From: an uncultured Flavobacteriales bacterium
GTDB lineage: Bacteria > Bacteroidota > Bacteroidia > Flavobacteriales > Crocinitomicaceae
Assembly (NCBI GenBank): GCA_946482515.1
Contig: CAMLRS010000001.1
Coordinates: forward strand, 1 to 64,000
DNA: 64,000 bases
Direction of reading: 5' to 3'
Within the stretch, counting starts at the first letter, position 1. The number at the start of each line of letters is the position of its first letter. Both the position numbers and the translations under genes were made by a program. Shown here piece by piece: positions 1 to 8,899 of the stretch. The notes beneath the pieces are model-generated. The model saw only the letters and a program-made list of their open reading frames with translations. It was not told the DNA's origin and did no database searches.

Positions 1-30
1 AAAAAAGCCGCTCCAATCGGAACGGCTTTC
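1..30 (-). terminator. Intrinsic terminator downstream of the YceI gene
   Basis: Arms at 4-14 and 19-29 pair around a short loop (AAGCCG against CGGCTT plus inner pairs). Read on the minus strand the hairpin is followed by a T-run given by the six A at the window edge. It lies about 20 nt after the stop of the YceI gene. Confidence 0.75.
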
Positions 31-49
31 CTGTCTTATACCAGGCTTC

Positions 50-682
50 TTATTTCGCTGCCTCGGCTTTCATTACCAGATCGAGTTCGAAGTGGATCAA
101 CGGGCTCACGTATTGGTTTTCTTTGCCCATTTTCTTTTCCATTTCGACATCGCGCTGGAATCCTTTTGCACCCAAAGATGTGAGGTCCAGATCAAACTTT
201 CCTTTAACAGTCAGCTTGTCGTCTGTTTTCTTCACGTCTACAGGGATCGTCGTTTCGATTGCTTTTCCACCTACAGTTACGGTAGCTGTTGCTTCCTTGT
301 CCGTCATGGAGTTGATTTTCACTTCTGTTGTAGGGAACGCTGAAGAGTTCAGGAAATCAGGTGTTCCCAGGTGTGCCAGCAGGTCAGATTCACCGGAAGT
401 ACCATCCAGCTCGCTGTCTACGGTTTTCATGTCTACTTTCAGGGATCCTGATTCGAATGCGTCACCGTTGTAAACGATCGTTCCTTCAGTGATTTTCACG
501 GTCCCGTTGTGGCTGTGGGAACCATCTGCATAGTCGCCTTTCCATTTCAGGGAAGAAGCGGATGCATCCAATGCGTAGGTTACAGGTCCTGCAGTTTCTT
601 CTGCTTCTGTTGATCCACCGCAAGCGGTCATTGTCAGGGCAACCAACGCTGTTGCTGCCGATAATAGGTATGCTCTTTTCAT
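50..682 (-). CDS. YceI-family lipoprotein
   Basis: This 210-residue protein has a lipoprotein signal peptide with lipobox TMTAC (Cys21), followed by an acidic linker and a YceI domain over roughly residues 35-208. The YceI fold is a lipocalin-like barrel that binds polyisoprenoid-type amphiphiles. In this phylum such proteins are often expressed under stress or during oxidant and aromatic metabolism. Lipidation predicts anchoring in the inner or outer membrane with the barrel in the periplasm. The gene stands alone with a terminator right after it. A perfect 10-bp palindrome lies at 727-736, upstream of a -7-like element at 706-713, and is shared with the extradiol dioxygenase gene at 54507-55382, so the two are probably co-regulated. 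Family assignment is firm; the ligand is unknown. Confidence 0.9.
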   Translation of the reverse strand: MKRAYLLSAATALVALTMTACGGSTEAEETAGPVTYALDASASSLKWKGDYADGSHSHNGTVKITEGTIVYNGDAFESGSLKVDMKTVDSELDGTSGESDLLAHLGTPDFLNSSAFPTTEVKINSMTDKEATATVTVGGKAIETTIPVDVKKTDDKLTVKGKFDLDLTSLGAKGFQRDVEMEKKMGKENQYVSPLIHFELDLVMKAEAAK

Positions 683-705
683 ATTATTGGAGGTTTATTT
701 GTGGA

Positions 706-713
706 CGAAAATA
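706..713 (-). promoter_or_regulatory. Putative -7 element of the YceI gene
   Basis: On the minus strand the octamer reads TATTTTCG, one mismatch from the Bacteroidetes -7 consensus TAnnTTTG. It lies 23 nt before the start codon and exactly 13 nt from the palindrome at 727-736, matching the spacing at the extradiol dioxygenase gene. Confidence 0.5.
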
Positions 714-726
714 AATCATTTTTAGT

Positions 727-736
727 TACCATGGTA
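727..736. promoter_or_regulatory. Palindromic operator candidate, copy 1
   Basis: TACCATGGTA is a perfect palindrome inside a 14-nt stretch (723-736) identical to 55416-55429. It overlaps where the upstream promoter element of the YceI gene should be. A winged-helix repressor or activator would fit this placement, but no candidate regulator gene is in the window. Confidence 0.55.
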
Positions 737-973
737 TTAATTTCAGAAAAAATTTACGTGCGCTTTCAGAACTTGTGAATAATCAGCCTGTGACCAATAT
801 AGACAAAGGGGAAGCGACCGTTTGTTAATCTTTCCTAAAAGAAAAAACGCTGATTTTTTCGTACGAAAGCAGAGCTATCAATTTCTCGTTGATCACCCGG
901 AAGTGCATCCCAACAGTTTTATTAATTTTAGCACTCATAAACAACCATTTACCATCTGAATCGCTAGCCAGCA

Positions 974-1663
974 ATGAAAATTCTTCTTATTCTATCCATC
1001 CTCATTATACTTCTTCCTGCTTGTACCATAACCAAACGCCATTACCGATCGGGGTGGTACATTTCGTTTCATGGTAAACAAAAATCGGCCTCGAAACCGG
1101 AAGAAAAAGAACGAAAAGTGTTCCCCGATTCCGAAATGGTTGCACAGAAATCCGACACGCTTGTGCTTGCGGAAGAACTATCCAATATCAGAAGTGCCAG
1201 TGAAAACGAGCTAACGGATGACACGACCAAAACGCTGGAAAAGGTGGTGGTTGTGCGAACAACGAAGGAGCCTGAAAAAGATTCAATTCGACAGAAAAAA
1301 CGCTATACGCCAACGCCGGCAAAGGAGTCCAAAACCGCGTTTAAACTTCCGACATCCGGTATAGTGCTCCGCATGATCGCTTACCTGCTTGTCGCGGCTA
1401 TGCTGATCCTGATTTTGATCGGGATCCTGTACATTGTTGAATTTGCATCAGCTATTTCAACAGGAGGTCTCATCCTTCTAATGCTGCTTTTCGGAGCTCC
1501 CGTCATCATGATGCTGATTTATCAGATTTGCAAGCTGTTCAACCGGAAAGAGCCGATCATACCCGACGAAAAGAAACGGAACAGGCTCTATTGGCTGATC
1601 GCTGCCGGAGCCATGCTGCTCCCCATGCTACTGCTCGCCTATTACATAAACGAAGCTTTTTAG
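974..1663 (+). CDS. Hypothetical lipoprotein with C-terminal membrane segments
   Basis: The 229-residue product starts with a short lipoprotein signal (lipobox LPAC, Cys17) and a KRHYRSGWYI segment of a kind common near the N-terminus of Bacteroidetes envelope proteins of unknown function. A polar, charged stretch follows over roughly residues 30-125. Three hydrophobic segments (about 133-157, 163-188 and 206-226) then look membrane-spanning. A lipid anchor followed by several transmembrane helices is unusual. I do not recognise a function. It stands between two near-identical 16-nt sequences (878-893 and 1687-1702). Confidence 0.75.
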   Translation: MKILLILSILIILLPACTITKRHYRSGWYISFHGKQKSASKPEEKERKVFPDSEMVAQKSDTLVLAEELSNIRSASENELTDDTTKTLEKVVVVRTTKEPEKDSIRQKKRYTPTPAKESKTAFKLPTSGIVLRMIAYLLVAAMLILILIGILYIVEFASAISTGGLILLMLLFGAPVIMMLIYQICKLFNRKEPIIPDEKKRNRLYWLIAAGAMLLPMLLLAYYINEAF

Positions 1664-1756
1664 CACTCTACAACTGAAACATGTTGTCAATTCCTCGTTG
1701 ATAAGTTCAGAAAGGGCCTTCCGACAGCCACGCTTATAATATGTATTTTCGTAACG

Positions 1757-2647
1757 ATGAGTACAAAAGACGCGAAAACCGGCAAAAAAGGATTGCGGAG
1801 CAGCTACGTTTCCACCGTGATCGGTATTTCATTGGTATTGTTTATGATCGGACTGGTGATGGCCGGTGTCATGGGACTCGGCAGCTTACAGCGCCAGGCC
1901 AAGGAGAAATTACAAGCCGACCTGTTTTTCAAAACGGGCTGGAACGAATCCGATATCAAGCAGGTGGAACAAGAGCTCAAATCGTGGGATTGCTTCCGCG
2001 AAGTGTATTTCGTTTCGCCGGAACGCGCCATCGAGGAATTCAAAGGAAAGGACCAGAACTCGGAAGAAATCCTGGCCATTTTCGACGGTGAAAATCCCCT
2101 TCCTCCTACCATCAGCTTCCGACCGAAAGAAGCATTTGCCTCCAAATCCGGTATGCGCACCATCAGCGCCCGTTTGCTGAAAGCCTATCCAGACATGATC
2201 GACGAAGTAAACTACGACGAAGCCAGCGTAGACGAAGTGAACCTCGGTTTCCGTCAGTTCGTTTTCCTCTTCCTTGCCGTTGCCGGTTTGCTCATCGTGG
2301 TAGCCGTGGCGATGATCAACAACACCATTCGTCTCGCATTGTATTCCCGTCGCTTCACGATCAAAACCATGCAGCTCGTGGGCGCCACCGGTGGATTTAT
2401 TCGTCGACCGTTCCTGCGTCAGGCCATTTACCAGGGCTTGTTTGCCGCTGTGATCGGAATGGCTTTATTAATGACGTTATTCTTCGCGCTGAACAACGTG
2501 CTCGACATCATCCAGATCGACCTGACATGGGCCGAGCTCGGATTGCTTTTCGGCGCTATCGCATTGGTCGGTGTAATGCTGACACTCATTTCCACGTGGT
2601 TTGCACTGAGCCGTTATTTGCGAACGAAACTGGACGACCTCTACTAA
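1757..2647 (+). CDS. ftsX: Cell division ABC transporter permease FtsX
   Basis: This 296-residue protein has the FtsX topology: a cytoplasmic N-terminus, one transmembrane helix (about 20-45), an extracytoplasmic domain (about 50-165), and three C-terminal helices around 172-192, 225-250 and 258-285 that form the FtsX permease domain. FtsX pairs with the ATPase FtsE at the divisome and controls periplasmic peptidoglycan hydrolases. No ftsE is adjacent here, as is common in this phylum. The ATG at 1757 is chosen because the reading frame opens there with a short basic N-terminus. Downstream genes DUF3098-uppP-truB run in the same direction after a 221-nt repeat-rich gap. Confidence 0.92.
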   Translation: MSTKDAKTGKKGLRSSYVSTVIGISLVLFMIGLVMAGVMGLGSLQRQAKEKLQADLFFKTGWNESDIKQVEQELKSWDCFREVYFVSPERAIEEFKGKDQNSEEILAIFDGENPLPPTISFRPKEAFASKSGMRTISARLLKAYPDMIDEVNYDEASVDEVNLGFRQFVFLFLAVAGLLIVVAVAMINNTIRLALYSRRFTIKTMQLVGATGGFIRRPFLRQAIYQGLFAAVIGMALLMTLFFALNNVLDIIQIDLTWAELGLLFGAIALVGVMLTLISTWFALSRYLRTKLDDLY

Positions 2648-2649
2648 TC

Positions 2650-2850
2650 GAATTATCAATTGGATAATTATCAATTATAAAGGTGCGCTGATTATAATTC
2701 GTCGTTTCCTATTCCAAATAGTTGATCATTCATAATTGATAATTTATAATTGGTCATCGCGCTTAACCTCTCTCCGACTTTTCATTTTCCATTTGGTATG
2801 CCAATCCTTGATAATTGCTGCATTGATAATTCATAATTTTTATAACTTAG
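2650..2850. repeat. AT-rich inverted repeats between ftsX and the DUF3098 gene
   Basis: Several copies of AATTATCAATT/GATAATT-like words in both orientations (for example at 2652-2678, 2727-2752 and 2811-2841) can form nested hairpins. No coding potential is visible. It resembles the other short-word intergenic repeats of this window. Confidence 0.5.
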
Positions 2851-2868
2851 CCGTTCGTAATACAGACT

Positions 2869-3114
2869 ATGAGCAATTCCGGCTTCCCCATCAGAAAAGA
2901 CAACCTCCGTATCATCCTCATCGGATTGGCCATCAACGTCATTGGTTACCTCGCTATGATCGGCGGTGGTTCGGATGATCCCAACAAGTTCGATGGCGAC
3001 GCCATGTTCTCCACCATGCGTATCACGATCGCTCCTATGCTCATCGTAGCAGGATTTGTGGTGATCGGTTACGGCATCATGAAGAAACCGGCCAAGAAAA
3101 AGACCGAAGAATAA
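2869..3114 (+). CDS. DUF3098 family small membrane protein
   Basis: This 81-residue protein has a short cytoplasmic N-terminus (FPIRKDN), a first transmembrane helix at about residues 14-33 ending in IGGGSDDPNKFD, a second at about 48-70, and a lysine-rich tail. The motif and topology match DUF3098, which in Bacteroidetes is regularly found just upstream of uppP and near ftsX, as here. Function is unknown, though the context suggests the division or lipid-carrier machinery. A promoter-like TAACTTAG at 2843-2850 lies 18 nt before the ATG. Only 3 nt separate it from uppP, so they are probably co-translated. Confidence 0.88.
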   Translation: MSNSGFPIRKDNLRIILIGLAINVIGYLAMIGGGSDDPNKFDGDAMFSTMRITIAPMLIVAGFVVIGYGIMKKPAKKKTEE

Positions 3115-3117
3115 TCC

Positions 3118-3960
3118 ATGAATTGGTTAGAAGCATTCATCCTCGCTCTCATTGAAGGGCTGACGGAGTTTTTGCCCGTTTCATCTACCGGGCACATGAT
3201 CATCGGCTCATCGCTGATGGGTATTCAGAGCAACGAATTCACCAAGCTGTTTACCGTGGCCATCCAGTTCGGAGCCATTCTTTCCGTAGTAGTCATCTAC
3301 TTCCGTTCGTTTCTCAAATCCTGGAATTTTTATGCCAAGCTGTTCGTAGCTTTCATTCCAACGGCAATCGTAGGGTTGGTGGCGAAGAAATACATCGATT
3401 CGCTGCTTGAAAACGTTTGGGTGGTGGCTGTTTCGCTTGTAGTGGGCGGAATCGTGCTGCTGTTCATCGACAAACTCTTTGCGAAGAACGAACAACGGGC
3501 TGAACTAACTGAAGGTGGCGATCAATTCGTTGAAGACCAGAATTCCGACGAGCAGGTAAGCTACAAAAACGGCATCATTATCGGCTTGTTCCAATGCATC
3601 GCCATGATTCCAGGTGTTTCCCGCTCGGCAGCAACCATTATTGGTGGATTAACCCAAGGCCTGACGCGCAAAGCAGCGGCCGAATTTTCGTTCTTCCTGG
3701 CTGTTCCAACCATGTTTGCCGCCACAGCCAAAAGCATCTACGACGTCTGGAAAGAACAGCCGGAAGTGATCACCGATAACATTCCGGTGCTCGTATTCGG
3801 AAACATTATTGCTTTCATTGTAGCCATTCTCGCCATCAAGCTGTTCATCGGTATGCTCACCAAACACGGCTTCAAAGTGTTCGGCTACTACCGCATTGTA
3901 CTCGGCGTGCTCATTCTTGCACTCCTGATCGCCGGTGTGAACCTGAATATCGTCGACTGA
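3118..3960 (+). CDS. uppP: Undecaprenyl-diphosphate phosphatase (UppP/BacA)
   Basis: UppP dephosphorylates undecaprenyl diphosphate on the outer face of the inner membrane, recycling the lipid carrier for peptidoglycan and surface polysaccharide synthesis. Expression often gives bacitracin resistance. The 280-residue polytopic protein shows both signature motifs: [14 protein letters not shown] near the N-terminus (about 13-26), and PGVSRSA in the middle (about 163-169), which carry the catalytic Glu, Ser and Arg residues. A hydrophilic loop of about 25 residues between them is normal. Its stop overlaps the truB start (TGATG), implying translational coupling. Confidence 0.96.
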   Translation: MNWLEAFILALIEGLTEFLPVSSTGHMIIGSSLMGIQSNEFTKLFTVAIQFGAILSVVVIYFRSFLKSWNFYAKLFVAFIPTAIVGLVAKKYIDSLLENVWVVAVSLVVGGIVLLFIDKLFAKNEQRAELTEGGDQFVEDQNSDEQVSYKNGIIIGLFQCIAMIPGVSRSAATIIGGLTQGLTRKAAAEFSFFLAVPTMFAATAKSIYDVWKEQPEVITDNIPVLVFGNIIAFIVAILAIKLFIGMLTKHGFKVFGYYRIVLGVLILALLIAGVNLNIVD

Positions 3961-4655
3961 TGCTGACGGAATTCGCACAGGGAAGTACTATTCTCGTCGA
4001 CAAGCCGCTGCACTGGACTTCCTTCGATGCCGTGAACAAGCTGCGCTGGCATTTGCGCAAGCGACTGGGCGTTAAAAAACTCAAAGTCGGTCATGCCGGA
4101 ACACTGGACCCGCTCGCCACAGGCCTGCTGATCATCTGCATCGGCAAACACACCAAGAACATTGAAGGATTGATGGCTACGCAGAAAACCTATACAGGAA
4201 CCATTCTGCTGGGAAAAACCACGCCATCCTACGATCTTGAAACGATTTACGATGCCGAATTTCCTACGGAGCACATTACGCCCGAGCTGATCGAAACCGT
4301 GCGCCAATCTTTTCTTGGAACACAGCAACAGGTGCCACCGATCTTCTCGGCCAAGCAGGTCGACGGTAAACGCGCTTACGATCTGGCACGTGCCGGAAAA
4401 GAAATTGAGCTCAAAGCCAACACCGTTGAGATTTTCGATCTGAAGATCGACGCCAGCCGTTTTCCCGAACTCGATTTTGAAATCACCTGCAGCAAAGGCA
4501 CTTACATCCGTTCCGTTGCCCACGATTTCGGACAGCGATTGCAAAGCGGCGGCACCCTGATTGCATTGCGACGTACCGCTTCGGGCGACCAGCACGTGGA
4601 CAATGCCAAAACAGTCGACGAATGGATCGCATTCTTTGAATCCGAAACGCTTTAG
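3960..4655 (+). CDS. truB: tRNA pseudouridine(55) synthase TruB
   Basis: TruB isomerises U55 in the T loop of tRNAs to pseudouridine in the cytoplasm. The catalytic motif [12 protein letters not shown] is present with Asp50 as nucleophile, and the N-terminal [10 protein letters not shown] segment is typical. At 231 residues it is shorter than the E. coli enzyme (about 314) and lacks the C-terminal PUA domain, as is usual in Bacteroidetes. The ATG overlaps the uppP stop by one base. The ftsX-DUF3098-uppP-truB-queA order is a plausible co-expressed block. Confidence 0.95.
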   Translation: MLTEFAQGSTILVDKPLHWTSFDAVNKLRWHLRKRLGVKKLKVGHAGTLDPLATGLLIICIGKHTKNIEGLMATQKTYTGTILLGKTTPSYDLETIYDAEFPTEHITPELIETVRQSFLGTQQQVPPIFSAKQVDGKRAYDLARAGKEIELKANTVEIFDLKIDASRFPELDFEITCSKGTYIRSVAHDFGQRLQSGGTLIALRRTASGDQHVDNAKTVDEWIAFFESETL

Positions 4656-4670
4656 CAGCCCATTTTTTTA

Positions 4671-4678
4671 TAATTTTG
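4671..4678 (+). promoter_or_regulatory. Putative -7 element for queA
   Basis: TAATTTTG fits TAnnTTTG exactly and sits in the short truB-queA gap, which predicts transcription starting near 4684 with a leader of about 50-60 nt. It would make queA at least partly independent of truB. Confidence 0.5.
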
Positions 4679-4746
4679 CGCTTCTGTTTTTTATATTTTC
4701 GAATAACAGTTCTTTTACACGCTTAAAACACGCGATGATGAATAAA

Positions 4747-5796
4747 ATGAAACTTTCTGAATTCAGTTTCGATCTTCCGGATGAGCTGATCGCCGAATAC
4801 CCGAGTGAAAACCGTGACGAAGCCCGCCTGATGGTGGTTCACCGCGATACAGGGAAAATCGAGCACCGCTTGTTCAAAGATATCATCGAGTATTTTACCG
4901 ACGGTGATGTGATGATCACCAACAACACCCGCGTTTTCCCGGCCCGCATGTACGGCAACAAGGAAAAAACAGGTGCCAAGATCGAAGTATTCCTGTTGCG
5001 CGAGCTGAACCGCGAAAGCCTGTTGTGGGATGTACTCGTGGATCCTGCCCGCAAGATCCGTATCGGGAACAAGCTTTACTTCGGCGACGACGATTCACTG
5101 GTAGCCGAAGTGATCGACAACACCACTTCACGTGGTCGTACGCTCCGCTTCCTGTTCGACGGACCTTACGAAGAATTCAAAGCGAAGATCACCGAGCTGG
5201 GTGAAACGCCGCTTCCGAAATACATCAAGCGCGATGTGGAAGAAACCGACGAAGACCGTTACCAGACGATCTACGCCAAAGAAGAAGGTGCCGTTGCTGC
5301 TCCGACAGCCGGTCTGCACTTCTCCCGCGAGCTGCTCAAGCGCCTCGAGCTGAAAGGCGTGAACTTTGCCGAAGTAACGCTGCACATTGGCCTGGGAACT
5401 TTCCGCCCGGTTGAGGTGGAAGACCTTACCAAGCACAAAATGGACTCCGAGCAGGTGATTATTACCGAAAAGTGCGCGAACATCGTTAACGAAGCGAAAA
5501 AGAACAAAAAACGCGTTTGTGCGATCGGTACGACTTCCATGCGTGCGATCGAAACATCCGTTTCTACCGATAACATGCTGAAACCTTTCAACGGCTGGAC
5601 GAATAAATTCATCTTCCCTCCTTACGACTTCAGCATTGCGGATTGCATGGTAACGAACTTCCACACGCCGCTTTCAACGTTGTTGATGATGATTTCCGCT
5701 TTCGCCGGTCACGAGCTGATGATGGAAGCGTACCACACAGCGATCAAAGAGAAATACAAATTCTACTCTTACGGAGACGCGATGCTGATCCTGTAA
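4747..5796 (+). CDS. queA: tRNA preQ1(34) S-adenosylmethionine ribosyltransferase-isomerase QueA
   Basis: QueA transfers and isomerises the ribosyl group of S-adenosylmethionine onto 7-aminomethyl-7-deazaguanine at tRNA position 34, giving epoxyqueuosine. From MKLSEF the protein has 349 residues, the family's normal length. It opens with the typical [19 protein letters not shown] and contains [21 protein letters not shown] and [12 protein letters not shown]. The frame is open further upstream, but those codons lie inside truB. ATGs at 4735 and 4738 are alternatives adding four or three residues. It ends just before a strong bidirectional terminator at 5818-5852. Confidence 0.95.
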   Translation: MKLSEFSFDLPDELIAEYPSENRDEARLMVVHRDTGKIEHRLFKDIIEYFTDGDVMITNNTRVFPARMYGNKEKTGAKIEVFLLRELNRESLLWDVLVDPARKIRIGNKLYFGDDDSLVAEVIDNTTSRGRTLRFLFDGPYEEFKAKITELGETPLPKYIKRDVEETDEDRYQTIYAKEEGAVAAPTAGLHFSRELLKRLELKGVNFAEVTLHIGLGTFRPVEVEDLTKHKMDSEQVIITEKCANIVNEAKKNKKRVCAIGTTSMRAIETSVSTDNMLKPFNGWTNKFIFPPYDFSIADCMVTNFHTPLSTLLMMISAFAGHELMMEAYHTAIKEKYKFYSYGDAMLIL

Positions 5797-5817
5797 GCAG
5801 AAAGAAAAACCTAAAAA

Positions 5818-5852
5818 ACAAAACCCGGACGTTTTCGATCCGGGTTTTTTAT
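5818..5852. terminator. Bidirectional intrinsic terminator between queA and the OmpA-type lipoprotein gene
   Basis: AAACCCGGA (5821-5829) pairs with TCCGGGTTT (5839-5847). A T-run follows on the plus strand and an A-run precedes it, so the hairpin can stop both convergent transcripts. Confidence 0.88.
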
Positions 5853-5873
5853 TGCTTGTTCGTTTTGACTTCG

Positions 5874-6836
5874 TTATTGTCCGATAATCTGGAACAGATC
5901 CTGCAGGTTCGGTGAAATGATGATCTCGATGCGGCGGTTCTTCGCTTTGTCCTTCGGATCTACCGGGTGAAACTCCGAACGACCGGCAGCCATGAGCTGA
6001 GCCGGATTCATTTTACTGGAGCTTACCATGATCTCAACGATGGCCGTAGCGCGGAGAACGCTCAGCTCCCAGTTGCTTTTCGGGTGGCTAGGGCTGACCA
6101 GCTTATCGGTATCGGTGTGGCCTTCCACGATGATCTCCATGTCTTTTTCCGTTTCCAGTACTTTCGCCAGCTCTACGATCGCTTTTTTACCTTCTGTTTC
6201 CACTACCGTGCTTCCCGAAGCGAATAACAATTTAGCTTCCAGGCTCACGTAAATCTTCCCGTTTTTCTCGACCACTGTCAGCCCTTTGTTCTCAAAGCCT
6301 TTCAACGCCCCTGCAATACGTGTTTTCAGCTGACGGATCGCTTCGTCCTGACGCTGCATAGCTTCTTCCAGCTCGTTGACGCGCTTTTCACGGTCTTCCA
6401 GCAATTTTTGCTTGGCAACGATCTCCGACTCGAGTGCCCTCAAAGCATCTTCCTTGCGCTGCAGCTCGAGGTTTTTCGCTTCGATATCTGCCTGGTAACC
6501 GGCGGTTTCCTTCGCTCCTGTAAGTCGCATCTGGTCGATCTTACGCTCATAAGCTTCGTTCTGGGCCACCATCAGGTCGTATTGCGCCTGTAGAAAACGG
6601 TAATCCGATCCCATTTTCAGCGTGTCCTTTTTCAGTTCGGTCACATCCTTCTTCAGCTGGTCGTATTTCGCCTCCAGGTCCTTGGCTTTGCCCTCATTGG
6701 TAATGGCCGCATTCTTATAATTGGCCAGCTCTTCGCTGCAAATGCGCTCACGCTCTACCAGCTCATTGTATTTTTTGGCCGGCACACAGGCTGAAACAGC
6801 CATCAACAGTATACCGAAAACGATCAGTTTATTCAT
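5874..6836 (-). CDS. OmpA-family peptidoglycan-associated lipoprotein with coiled coil
   Basis: From the ATG at 6836 the product has 320 residues with a lipoprotein signal (lipobox VSAC, Cys17), a long heptad-rich coiled coil over about residues 35-185, and a C-terminal OmpA domain (about 190-318). The OmpA domain shows the peptidoglycan-binding signatures EGHTDTD, a conserved NWELSVLRA helix and NRRIEI. The layout predicts an outer-membrane-anchored rod that grips the cell wall. The reading frame extends 16 codons further upstream, but that would destroy the signal peptide, so the inner ATG is preferred. It converges on queA and shares the terminator at 5818-5852. Confidence 0.9.
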   Translation of the reverse strand: MNKLIVFGILLMAVSACVPAKKYNELVERERICSEELANYKNAAITNEGKAKDLEAKYDQLKKDVTELKKDTLKMGSDYRFLQAQYDLMVAQNEAYERKIDQMRLTGAKETAGYQADIEAKNLELQRKEDALRALESEIVAKQKLLEDREKRVNELEEAMQRQDEAIRQLKTRIAGALKGFENKGLTVVEKNGKIYVSLEAKLLFASGSTVVETEGKKAIVELAKVLETEKDMEIIVEGHTDTDKLVSPSHPKSNWELSVLRATAIVEIMVSSSKMNPAQLMAAGRSEFHPVDPKDKAKNRRIEIIISPNLQDLFQIIGQ

Positions 6837-7174
6837 GGATACAACATTTATTCTTTCAAAATTCGGGAGAAAACCTACGGCCACGGCCCGGTTTGCGCTT
6901 ACTTATAAACAAAAACGCTGTGGAATAATGCAGAATTCAAAATGCAGAATGCATAATTGTGGAATTCGGCATTTTAAGACTGGTGTAGACAGCTACACTT
7001 TGTGGAATTATTCCACACAATCCGGTTTTTCAGTTTTTGTTTGAACCGTTGAACAGCATTTATTAATTCATTGTAATACAATTAATTAATCTATAATCAA
7101 ACATCAACCATCCAACATCACTCACCGTGGTATAGTTTTCATACATCATCCATCAAACAGTTAAATCTTGAGCT
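6837..7174. other. Gene-free stretch of 338 nt
   Basis: This divergent intergenic region holds imperfect A/T-rich repeats (GCAGAATTC and GCAGAATGC near 6929-6951) and the word CATCCAACATC (7108-7118), related to repeats at 38630 and 45884. I see no gene or RNA in it. It must carry promoters for the OmpA-type lipoprotein and the PepSY-like gene, but neither is clear. Confidence 0.4.
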
Positions 7175-7471
7175 ATGAAAAGTTTGATCCTTACAGTACT
7201 TCTCCTGACAGCCGGTACGACTTATGCCTCTACTGATTTTCCTGTAACAGGTATCGAAACCGACGCAACAGTTGAGCGATCCGAAATGCAGCTGGATGAA
7301 TTGCCTGCGGGTGTTATCCGCACATTGGACGGAGCACGTTTCACGGGTTGGAAACCTCTGGCAGCTTATAAAGTGAAAACAGAAAACGCAAGTTATTACG
7401 AAGTAACCTTCGTACGCGGTGAAGAGATTGAATACCTCAAACTGAACGAAGAAGGTGGAAAAATAGGGTAG
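7175..7471 (+). CDS. Small secreted PepSY-like protein
   Basis: This 98-residue protein has a Sec signal peptide (about 1-18, cleavage after TYA-S). Its single domain pattern, LPAGVIRTLDGARFTGWKPLAAYKV followed by YYEVTFVRGEEIEYLKLNEEG, resembles half of a PepSY-like (DUF2874/BLIP-like) module of the kind abundant in Bacteroidetes periplasm. Such proteins are thought to inhibit or bind periplasmic enzymes, but this one has no tested role. It stands alone and is followed by a weak terminator hairpin before the sigma-54 regulator. Confidence 0.75.
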   Translation: MKSLILTVLLLTAGTTYASTDFPVTGIETDATVERSEMQLDELPAGVIRTLDGARFTGWKPLAAYKVKTENASYYEVTFVRGEEIEYLKLNEEGGKIG

Positions 7472-7498
7472 TTGGTTTATTAGGTTAAATTAACAAGT

Positions 7499-7537
7499 GC
7501 AAAAGGGCCGGACGCAGTTCGGCCTTTTGTATTTTTG
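7499..7537 (+). terminator. Probable intrinsic terminator
   Basis: AAAAGGGCCG (7501-7510) pairs with CGGCCTTTT (7520-7528) with one bulged G, and a T-rich stretch follows. It separates the PepSY-like gene from the response regulator. Confidence 0.6.
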
Positions 7538-7555
7538 TTTGAGTAATAACAGAGC

Positions 7556-8899
7556 TTGGTGGTAAAGATCCTGCTGATAGAAGACGACAAAACGTTCGCC
7601 AAAATTTTACAATCCTTCCTGATCAGAAAAGGGTTCGAGGTGGATGCCTGCCACGACCTTAAATCCGGCGCGGAAATGCTCCAGAAAGGCGCTTACCAGT
7701 TATTATTGCTGGATTACCGCCTTCCGGACGGCATAGGGCTCGACCTGATCACGGTCAATGGCGAGATCGTTCCTCCCATGCCCACCATCGTGATCACCAG
7801 CTTCAACGATGTACGCACCGCCGTAAAGCTCATGCAATCCGGCATTTTCGAATACATCATCAAGCCCGTTAACCCGGAAGAGCTTATTTTGGTGATCGAC
7901 CAGGCGCTCAGCGAAGGCGGAAAACCGGATGCCGGCAAGAAACGGCCACACCATCTGCCCGAACAGTTTATCCAGGGCATCAGCTCCGGCTCTACCCGAC
8001 TCTACGAACACGTGGCACTCGTTGCCCCTACCGATATGTCGGTGATGATCGTAGGCGAAAGCGGTACCGGGAAAGAACACATTGCCCGTTCCATTCACGA
8101 CCTGAGCAAGCGCTCCGAAAAACCGTTTGTGGCCATCGATTGCGGTGTGCTTTCGCGCGAGCTGGCGGCCAGCGAGCTCTTTGGTCATGTGAAGGGCGCT
8201 TTTACCGGCGCCACACTCGATAAAAAAGGATTGCTCGAAAGCGCCGATGGCGGCACGGTATTCCTGGACGAGATCGGCAACCTCGGCTATGATGTACAGG
8301 TGAAGCTGCTGCGCATGCTGCAGGAACGGACCATACAACCGGTTGGCAGCAACAAAACCATTCATGTCAACATCCGGCTCATCACGGCTACCAACGAAGA
8401 CCTGATGAACGCCATTGCGCGGGGCACATTCCGCGAAGATATTTATCACCGCATCAACGAGTTCAAGATCCAGACGCCGCCGTTGCGCGACCGCGCCGAA
8501 GACCTGGACTTATTCGTAAAACACTTCATCGGGCTGGCTAATACCGAGCTCGACCGGAATGTGAAATCGGTTACACCAGAAGTGATGACCATTTTCCATG
8601 CCTATGACTGGCCAGGAAACCTGCGCGAGCTTAAAAATGTGATCAAACGCATGGTGCTGCTCACAGCCGGAACCACGGCCGAAGCCAGCTCGCTGCCGGC
8701 AGAAATGAGCCTTGCATCTCGCCCATTGAAGCTGGTGCCTTCAAGCGAAGATTTGAAGCTCAACCAGGAGCAGACGGAAAAAGAGCTGATTACGCAGGCC
8801 CTGGAAAAAACGCGGTACAATAAATCGAAAGCGGCTTTGCTGCTTAACATCGACCGCAAAACGCTCTACTCAAAGATGGAGCGCTACGGCATTCATTAG
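7556..8899 (+). CDS. Sigma-54-dependent response regulator, NtrC family
   Basis: The 447-residue protein has three parts. A receiver domain (about 1-115) carries acidic residues 10-11, phospho-acceptor Asp53 in LLDYRLPDG, and Lys103. The AAA+ sigma-54 activator domain (about 135-370) shows Walker A GESGTGKE, the sigma-54 contact loop GAFTGA (about 214-219), Walker B TVFLDEI, and the sensor and arginine-finger region LRDRAEDL. A Fis-type helix-turn-helix (about 412-446) ends the protein. It remodels sigma-54 polymerase at enhancers after phosphorylation. No in-frame ATG exists upstream, so the start is TTG 7556 or, equally well, GTG 7559. No kinase is adjacent. Its stop overlaps that of the convergent REC-Hpt gene. 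Confidence 0.95.
   Translation: MVVKILLIEDDKTFAKILQSFLIRKGFEVDACHDLKSGAEMLQKGAYQLLLLDYRLPDGIGLDLITVNGEIVPPMPTIVITSFNDVRTAVKLMQSGIFEYIIKPVNPEELILVIDQALSEGGKPDAGKKRPHHLPEQFIQGISSGSTRLYEHVALVAPTDMSVMIVGESGTGKEHIARSIHDLSKRSEKPFVAIDCGVLSRELAASELFGHVKGAFTGATLDKKGLLESADGGTVFLDEIGNLGYDVQVKLLRMLQERTIQPVGSNKTIHVNIRLITATNEDLMNAIARGTFREDIYHRINEFKIQTPPLRDRAEDLDLFVKHFIGLANTELDRNVKSVTPEVMTIFHAYDWPGNLRELKNVIKRMVLLTAGTTAEASSLPAEMSLASRPLKLVPSSEDLKLNQEQTEKELITQALEKTRYNKSKAALLLNIDRKTLYSKMERYGIH

Noticed and set aside
889..1077. A 62-codon frame beginning TTG with a hydrophobic N-terminus, overlapping the lipoprotein gene at 974.
   Set aside because: The lipoprotein frame has a clear lipobox and longer coding pattern; the other frame ends inside it without a recognisable domain.
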